A stretch of DNA of 64,000 nucleotides. Source: Micrasema longulum (taxonomy: Eukaryota > Arthropoda > Insecta > Trichoptera > Brachycentridae). The translations under genes and the position numbers were made by a program. The DNA is taken from NCBI GenBank assembly GCA_022494885.1, contig JAGVSM010000256.1, positions 1 through 64,000 on the forward strand. The letters are read 5' to 3'. A model generated the notes under the pieces. The model had not been told where the DNA came from. It made no database searches and saw only the letters and a list, made by a program, of their open reading frames with translations. Below are positions 57,571 through 64,000 of the stretch, in pieces; position 1 is the first letter of the stretch; every line of letters begins with the position of its first letter.

Positions 57571-58070
57571 AGTAGCTCAATCAAAAATAACTATCGACGT
57601 GCTAATAAGCGACATGATAACAATTTCTCACCATGGTTGTTTATCGAATTTGCGATTACAATACAACATCCGTGAACACCTCATATTAAATGTAAAAATA
57701 TTTACATTTCGCGACGTATAATCCTGCTGCGCAACCACAGATTTGAATTTCACCGGTGTAAATGTGGAAAATATTCCAGAACTGCTATTTTTGTTAATTT
57801 AATAATTATTTATTAAGCTTTTCATTGCATTTAGCCGGCGGTTAGCAAGCCAAATGTTAAGAAAAGCAGTCGCCATAATAATTGTAATTTAATTTTCACT
57901 TTTTTGTATTAGATACTCATTACTGATTGCAAATGCAATATATTAAATCATCTTTTAAAAGTAATCGCCGATTTTTCGACAGTGAACTGTATTTATTTAC
58001 GAGGAAAACGAAAAACAAACTGACACGAGCGTTGACTTAGAGATTACACACGCGTTGACTTATGACCGCG
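57569..58070 (+). repeat. Repeat R6, longest continuous copy
   Basis: CAGTAGCTCAATCAAAAATA at the tip to CGCGTTGACTTATGACCGCG at the far end. Reference for the split copies at 28080-28765 and 36470-37150. No coding potential. Confidence 0.6.
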
Positions 58071-58520
58071 ATAATTTTACTAACTCACTTAGAAGGTTGC
58101 AAAAATTCTTACCCATTAGTACTAAATGCACTCTTGTACAAGCATTACTACTACCCATTCTAGATTACGATGATGTTTCCATGACTTATTTAAGCTGTGA
58201 GCAACTCGATAAACTTGAACGACTTCAGAATACATGCATAAGGTACATTTTTGAAACAATAATACATTCACACTAATTAAAATTAAATATTGTTTTTACA
58301 CGTGTTCAAAAAAATTCTTAAGATTAACTTTTAATTTATTTATTGATATACTATTTTTAATAGCTTTTAGTTCATTGGGAAGATTATCACAATTTTTTAC
58401 ACCTTTGAAAACAAAGCTATTTTGACCATGACTTGTATGGAATTTAGGAATTTTGATATTATGTTGGTATCTGAGTGACCATCGCTTGCGAAAAATGAGA
58501 ACTCTCGCCTTTGACACAGT
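58070..58520. mobile_element. Two abutting LINE fragments in opposite orientation
   Basis: Plus frame 58055-58276 has LRRLQKFLPISTKCTLVQAL and LERLQNTCIRYIFE. Minus frame 58517-58296 has RYQHNIKIPKFHTSHGQNSF and NCDNLPNELKAI. Together they look like one element whose 3' end was inverted, as in twin priming, or two independent copies. Confidence 0.6.
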
Positions 58521-58524
58521 AGCC

Positions 58525-58870
58525 GGGCTCTTTTTAGACCTGGGCTTGGAGGGCGAGAACTATTCACGGGGACCCGTCACAATAGATCTTTACAGGTCGC
58601 AGTGACGACAAGAGCTTGTATGGCACTGGCCCCTACTTTAAAGAATAAGAAAACACGTCGCTTGTTAACTATTTGCTTTCCAGCGTCGATATATTTAATA
58701 CTTTGTTAAATACGTAAGCGTGCGACCGCGGTCTCAATTTATATTTATATTTATTTATTTTTTATTTTTTTACGTATTTATTACAGCAATTTACAAGTAA
58801 TTATTAATACAACAAATTAATTCAGTAGTAAAAGTAAAAATATACATTTTTTATTTTTGCTGTTGGTTCA
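58525..58870. other. 5' Notch intron, nothing recognised
   Basis: No supported feature beyond AT runs. Confidence 0.4.
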
Positions 58871-59165
58871 TTATTTTGGTTATTATTATTTTGTAATACA
58901 CTAAATTTATTTGTCAATTTTTAAAATGTGTAAATGGGGGCTATATTTCTAACTGTCTATACGCTCTGTAGCTGCAAGACGTCCAGTAATCTAGCTCCTA
59001 TCTATTATAATTTTTGATTGATCTTAATTGAAAACGAGGAACTAGAATCCCAACCGTCCATGCGCTCTGTAGCTGCAAGACGTACTGGGATATTTATTAA
59101 TTGTACAGCGCCCTTGAGGTGATTTTCACAAAAATGGCGCTTTATAAATTATCCAACTATATATA
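58870..59165 (+). mobile_element. Family G 3' half
   Basis: Two CTCTGTAGCTGCAAGACG units (about 58965 and 59068) and the hairpin end 59103-59150, with 3' TATA repeats. Confidence 0.65.
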
Positions 59166-59169
59166 TATA

Positions 59170-59980
59170 TATAATACTGCAGTGAGGGGTACAATGAAAG
59201 TTTTTAAAGTTAATTTGTTTCGTTATTTTCGCGGTTTGATTGTAAAGAAATATTAAACTTTCGCTTAATTAGTTTAAAAAAAAAAAGATATTGATATGCG
59301 AAACTGAAGAAAGACTCAAGTCTTTATGAACAGTTTCGGGAAAGGGGTGGATGCTTTCATTGTAAGCGTTGAAAAATAAATAGTAGCTAGTGTACTAAAA
59401 TCTTAAGTACTCTAAACGCAATTCCAGGAAAAGAAAACAATTCATTGTCCATTGTTAATTGTTCGAAAGGACTTTCAATATTTTCTGTTGGCAACTATGC
59501 ACTTCTGAGGAGTGCCAAACCACATTTAGCACGCTTCTCCCCTGGCTCGGGAGTTCCTCACAATACAGTACTAATTATATGATACATATATTATTATAGT
59601 ACCGTGTCCCCTCCATATTTCAACTGGGTCACTTGGATTATTTCCAATAAAAGGATATACGGCCAATATTAACTACCTCTTGTCATTATCATCATCATCA
59701 TCAGCCCTCTCGTGTCTTGTGTTTCAGTTTACGTTAATTGTGAGAACAGAGAATTTCGTTAAATTGGTATTTTATTTATTTATTTTATATTTTATCTTTG
59801 GTATCCGTACATTGTTTTCGAATGTCAGTTGATATTCTTTTAATATTACCAAAAATACAGTAAAAACTAATATATGGGTAGAAATTCTAAGGAATTTAAG
59901 GAAATAATCTGATTGGGATCCATAAAAACGAATGTTGTTTGTAAACATACAAAACAAACTTTTTTACCTGCTGCTTTTTT
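59170..59980. other. 5' Notch intron, nothing recognised
   Basis: No gene supported. CATCATCATCATCA microsatellite at 59688-59702. Confidence 0.4.
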
Positions 59981-59984
59981 ACTT

Positions 59985-60330
59985 TTTTATCCGTACCTCA
60001 TGTAAGACTGAGACGAGCATTATCGACAAAATCAAAAAAGGAGCTCTGCGCTGGTTCGGACATGTGGAACGAATGGACAGCGAAAGAACGTCTAAGAATA
60101 TTTACAATGCGAATGTTGATGGATGCAGAAATAGAGGTAAAGCGAGAAAGACGCGGCATGACCAAATCCAACAAATACTTGAAGATGGACATGTCAAAAG
60201 TCGGAATAATCGGCGCGCGTGCATGAGAAGATGTATGAATGTAGCAGAAGCGAGATCTGTATGCAAAGATAGAGTGATGTGGCGTTCTATCCTCTCTGCC
60301 TACCCTTACGGGGAAACGGCGTGATGGTTT
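59985..60330 (+). mobile_element. 5'-truncated RTE-like LINE
   Basis: The frame to 60324 carries CKTETSIIDKIKKGALRWFG, HVERMDSERTSKNIYNANVD and SILSAYPYGETA. The upstream residues of the open frame (59932-60000) are intron. The tail GGTTTGTTGT is short. Confidence 0.78.
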
Positions 60331-60639
60331 GTTGTCTAAAATATAACATCTTTCCAATTTTTTTATTGTATGCATTTTCGTCGAATGCAATCCTAGTGAT
60401 GGAAAAAAAACATTTACGCTCCTAACTTTTTTTTTACTAGATAGACCGAAGATTTTAATAGCTATGAATATGCTCGTGGCAAGGCTCTACATTTCGCTGA
60501 AAACGCACGCAAATCGGCCCATCGAAGACACAAATACAAACATCGCCGAAGGAATTTTCCCGATTAAATATATTTGATATCCCACCTCCTTGCCGCCTAC
60601 TCATTTTCAAAAACTGTGGTTCATTATTGAAAGCAAACA

Positions 60640-60870
60640 AACAAACCATAACGCCGTTTCCCTAAGGGGTAGGCAGATAGGATAGAACGCCATATAACTC
60701 TGTCTTTGCACATAGACCTCGCTTCCTCTACATTTATACATCTTCTCATGCACACACGCCAATTATTCCAACTCTTGATGTGCCATGTCTTTCTAAGTCT
60801 TCCTCATTTTTTGCATCCATCAACATTCGCATCGTAGATCCTTTTAGCCGTCCTTTCGCTGTCTAAGTAT
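60640..60870 (-). mobile_element. RTE-like LINE 3' remnant
   Basis: Minus strand matches the last 230 bp of the copy at 59985-60330 (GACAGCGAAAGGACGGCTAA to TACCCCTTAGGGAAACGGCG), with a 30-bp deletion. Inverted relative to that copy. Confidence 0.6.
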
Positions 60871-60966
60871 TTTTTTTTACTGGACAGTATTTCACAGACG
60901 CTTTTCACTGAAAAAAAAGTAATATTTCCCTATGGCTAAGTTTAATTTTTCTCAATCTAAAAACGT

Positions 60967-61410
60967 AATTAAAATTTGTTGCAACAGAGAGGGAAAACGT
61001 TTTTGAAAAGGGAATATGGGAGTCTAGGCATTTACAGGGCTTATGACCTGTCATTGGCTGGTTTAAGTGGCCACTTTACACACTGTGTAACATTCACCAT
61101 TCACGTCCACGTTGTCTCAACTCTTCCATCTGTTGACTTTTGTGAAGTAAAAGAGCTGAAACATTTATCATGTGGGTGAGATTCATCCGGCTGAACCAAT
61201 TCACCGACTAGGCAACGCCTGAAAACAATTTTCCAATTTTGTATACTTCTTCTACTTTTGTATGCGTTATAAGCCCTGTAAATGCCTAGATTACCATATT
61301 CCCATCTCAAAAATGTTTTCCGTCTCTGTTGCAACAAATTTGAATATAAACAACTGCCTAGGGAGAAAATCCAGCCAGTCTGCAAGCATTTGGACATACT
61401 CAAAACATTG
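60967..61410. repeat. R1 (subfamily B) inverted pair, 10-bp direct repeats
   Basis: AATTAAAATTTGTTGCAACA at the left to ATACTCAAAACATTG at the right. CTAAAAACGT lies at 60957-60966 and 61411-61420. The arms join near 61258. Confidence 0.75.
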
Positions 61411-61424
61411 CTAAAAACGTTAAG

Positions 61425-61935
61425 TTGTTACCTTTAAATAAAAAAAATGATTTATGATTAGCATATTATTTATTTTCAAAAATATCCGAAGCAATAACAA
61501 TCGCACAATACTTTGGCCTTTAGGCCACGCGAGCAATGAGGTAAAAAGGCCAGTGCTAACTTAAACAGGCCCCTGGCTCTGGAATGACAACAGACTGACC
61601 TCCCAACGGAGTCATCAGTCATCACTCAACACTGCAGTGATTTCCGTTTTCGACTACACACGGAATATTGAATCACACCGCCATTTTACTTCAGAATCCG
61701 CGTTTACCACGACCCAGACTATTGTTCCGAAATTTCACACAAATGGACAGGTACCTACTTGTTTTATCATATTTTTTGCTCGTAAAGAACGGGCTTTACA
61801 TCTCTCATACACGAATATAACATCATTTGCTATTCTGCGATTTCGGCTACTTTCTACGCAGAAAAAATAGTGATGTAATTTACCAAACCCTTTCATTATC
61901 AAATTTGAGTAAAAGAGTTAAACTTTTAAGTAATA
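61425..61935. other. 5' Notch intron, nothing recognised
   Basis: No supported gene. A 77-codon frame at 61637-61870 has no domain. Confidence 0.4.
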
Positions 61936-61939
61936 CATT

Positions 61940-62400
61940 GATATTTTAATGAAGATATACGCGGGTTTTCAGGGCCAGACCGCAAAACTTCAGGAGAACA
62001 TTCCTTTTAGTAAGCTTTTAAAAAAGTCCTAATATTTTTTTTCCTAAAAAGTCATTTAAAAAAATGAAATAATAATATGATCTCAAAATGCAGTAAATCC
62101 TAAATTTCTCGGACAAGCAGTCCCTCCACAAGCCCCTACTCCTCTCCTACCCAGCCGCTTCACTTGTCCGCGTCTGGTGCGTATCGCTTCGTTAGTCAAA
62201 TACGTTTTTATCTCTTTTTTTTGCTAAGGGAGATTAGGGGTTTGCGGAAGGGATGCTTGTCCGAAAGATTTACTCCATTTTGATCAATAAAATACTCTTT
62301 GGGAAAAAAAAAGATTTTTTTTCTAATCTTACCGTAAGGAATGTTCTTCTGAAGCTTCGCGGTCTGACCCTGAAAAACCGTGTATAATATCGACGCTGTA
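61940..62400. mobile_element. Foldback element with about 200-bp imperfect inverted arms
   Basis: Left arm from TTTTCAGGGCCAGACCGCAA and right arm ending TTCGCGGTCTGACCCTGAAA are inverted, with inner blocks CTCGGACAAGCAGTCCCTCC and its counterpart near 62245 also pairing. One arm-like scrap lies at 53030-53070. The minus-strand 90-codon frame here is repeat. Confidence 0.55.
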
Positions 62401-62435
62401 AAGGAAAGAGTTACCAAGGACATGCGGCAATTTAA

Positions 62436-62520
62436 ATCGGGTTGTGGTCCTGTGGCTAGTGTTTCGGACTCACGGACCAAAGGTCCGTGGTTCGAATCCC
62501 ACTCTACCCCAACTTGATTC
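62436..62520 (+). repeat. tRNA-derived short repeat (SINE-c), second copy
   Basis: GGGTTGTGGTCCTGTGGCTA, then GTGGTTCGAATCCCACTCTA and CCCCAACTTGATTCC. The 3' acceptor partner TACCCCAAC pairs loosely with GGGTTGTGG, making it the most tRNA-like of these. The shared flank with 26222-26300 argues for a SINE. Confidence 0.5.
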
Positions 62521-62524
62521 CATT

Positions 62525-63480
62525 TTCTAATAGTGAGTTATTTACAACTTGTTGAAAATGGCCCTCAAAATTAAATATTTGGGTAAATCATAAGAAAGCA
62601 AATATTTCTTTTCTATTAATTTTTTTTTTTTTTAATACGTCACTATAAAAACGCGACATGTTTGACCTTGATAGTTATGACGTCAAGATTCGTGACAATG
62701 TTCTATAAAAATTTGAATGGCCGGGAACAAATAAACAAATCATGACATATAAGGGGCGTGGTCAATGGAATGACCGTTTTTGCGAGAATTATAAATACAA
62801 ATTTTAAAATGTTATTCATTCTTCTAAAAAGTAAAAAAACATTTTTTTACTGGATGGTATTTCAAAGTGTTATAGTTTATCATTTATTACTCAAAAAAAT
62901 GTTTTTAAAAAAACGTGATATTTCCCTATAAAGATTTTTTCTGGACCATACTGCACGTCAATCCCGCGTACCTTAATTCCGCCGAATAAAGCCGAAAGAT
63001 CGTGTTCTCCCGAGGCATGCGCAACACGTGTCCAAGTCAGGTCCGCCGCTGCATGCTCAAGACGCTCGTTAAAGGAGGCTGCTGGGTCCGTTCTCGGACT
63101 TCAATGTTTAGTTAAGAAATTAATTTGCCAGCATGCGTCGCACTCCGAGTATGATTACTACACCTCAGAATGCTTGTTTTGATTTTTTTAAATTTTCACT
63201 TGTGAATAATTTGCTGAATATTTTCGGGATACTACGAATACCACAGAATTCGTGCGAGCAATTTTTTCAACGTAAAAATGTATTTTTAGAGATAAAATAT
63301 AAAAAATATACCAACTAATATAAGAAAACAGCCCTTAATTACGCAAAACTAAAGCTTGAAAAAGGAAAATAGTAGGTATGGAAAAACCGACATTTCGTGA
63401 TGTTGAACGAACGAGTACACACGAAACCTGATCTAAACATTCGTTTATTTTACTAAACGTTATTAAATATTTGTATATAT
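62525..63480. other. 5' Notch intron, nothing recognised
   Basis: Short block TTTTTTTACTGGATGGTATT at 62845 is echoed at 60870. Otherwise no supported feature. Confidence 0.4.
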
Positions 63481-63483
63481 ATA

Positions 63484-63845
63484 TATAGTTGGATAATTCA
63501 TATAGCGCCATTTTTGTGAAAATCACCTCAAGGGCGCTGTACAATTAATAAATATCCCAGTACGTCTTGCAGCTACAGAGCGCATGGACGGTTGGGATTC
63601 TAGTTCCTCGTTTACAATTAAGATCAATCAAAAATTATAACAGATAGGAGCTAGATTACAGGACGTCTTGCAGCTACAGAGCGCATAGACTGATTGAATT
63701 GACAAATAAATTTAGTGTATTAAATAATAATAATAAGAATAATAAAAAGGAGTAAGATTACAACACGTCTTGCAGCTACTAAGCGCATAGACGATTGGAA
63801 TTCTAGACACCATTTACAAAATTTAGGTATTTTAAAGTTGATATA
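63484..63845 (-). mobile_element. Family G 3' half, minus copy
   Basis: Hairpin end at 63484-63541 and three units at about 63580, 63675 and 63778, each reading CGCTxTGTAGCTGCAAGACG on the minus strand. Confidence 0.65.
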
Positions 63846-63861
63846 TGAAAGCGAAGAAATG

Positions 63862-63945
63862 ACCACTTCCCGACTTTTCTGTCTACCGGTTTCGAGACGC
63901 ACTCGTCTCTTCGTCAGAACACCGATTAAACCAACATGCAAAACC
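63862..63945 (-). repeat. Stem-loop module, variant GAGACG/CGTCTC
   Basis: Minus strand: CTGACGAAGAGACGAGTGCG then TCTCGAAACCGGTAGACAG. A perfect 6-bp stem with an AGTG loop. An outer ATCGGT/ACCGGT pairing is also possible in this copy. Confidence 0.5.
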
Positions 63946-64000
63946 CACTATGCACCTTCACCATAGTTCGTACGTTGATTTTTTAATATTTTTCATTTGA

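Noticed and set aside
62436..62510. Possible functional tRNA gene
   Set aside because: A and B boxes are present but stems pair loosely, and the sequence plus its 3' flank recurs at 26222-26300, the mark of a SINE.

Overview
This is an AT-rich, repeat-crowded stretch of an insect nuclear genome, most probably lepidopteran. The only host gene I can support is part of Notch on the minus strand. Ten exons (high to low coordinate: 37257-37531, 35634-35829, 29821-29954, 15271-15433, 14827-15020, 12484-12639, 9868-10050, 5432-5546, 4246-4535, 2142-2280) join with canonical GT/AG borders and matching phases into one 1,845-nt open frame. It runs from the end of EGF-like repeat 1 to the middle of EGF-like repeat 17, and every repeat corresponds one to one, in order, with fly Notch EGF1-17, including the ligand-binding pair EGF11-12. 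The signal peptide and the start of EGF1 are not recognisable up to base 64000, so at least 26.5 kb of intron lies 5' of the first visible exon. EGF17 onward lies past the low-coordinate end. The lepidopteran assignment is inference from the transposon mix and Notch sequence, not proven.

Nearly everything else is transposable elements inside Notch introns. (1) RTE-like non-LTR elements: one full-length copy (39510-42952) with endonuclease and reverse transcriptase, a 9-bp target duplication, a (GTA)n tail and one frameshift, plus about ten 5'-truncated relatives. (2) CR1/L2-like and Jockey-like LINE 3' ends on both strands. (3) A Penelope-like remnant with a GIY-YIG endonuclease (24986-25521). 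(4) tRNA-derived SINEs. (5) A solo LTR (31039-31347). (6) Two near-perfect hairpin MITEs of 243 bp with TTA/TAA target duplications. (7) A second MITE family of about 425 bp. (8) Several unclassified repeats. The most striking of these is a ~350-550 bp family built of long inverted arms (here called R1), three copies of which have clean 10-14 bp direct repeats.

The insertions are deeply nested and several can be ordered from the sequence: repeat R10 carries both a hairpin MITE and the full-length LINE; repeat R6 carries a SINE and, elsewhere, an R1 element; R1 carries a solo LTR; a Jockey-like LINE carries R1; an RTE fragment carries a LINE; a SINE carries a LINE fragment.

Layout: 1-2141 intron with MITE, stem-loop repeats and LINE; 2142-5546 three Notch exons with RTE and MITE copies between; 5547-15433 five exons among LINE 3' ends; 15434-29820 a 14.4-kb intron packed with LINEs and the Penelope remnant; 29821-37531 three exons with SINE, LTR and R1; 37532-64000 the 5' intron, with the full-length LINE, both hairpin MITEs and a GC-rich, possibly regulatory block near 51.06-51.25 kb. 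No rRNA, CRISPR, operon or convincing functional tRNA gene was found.
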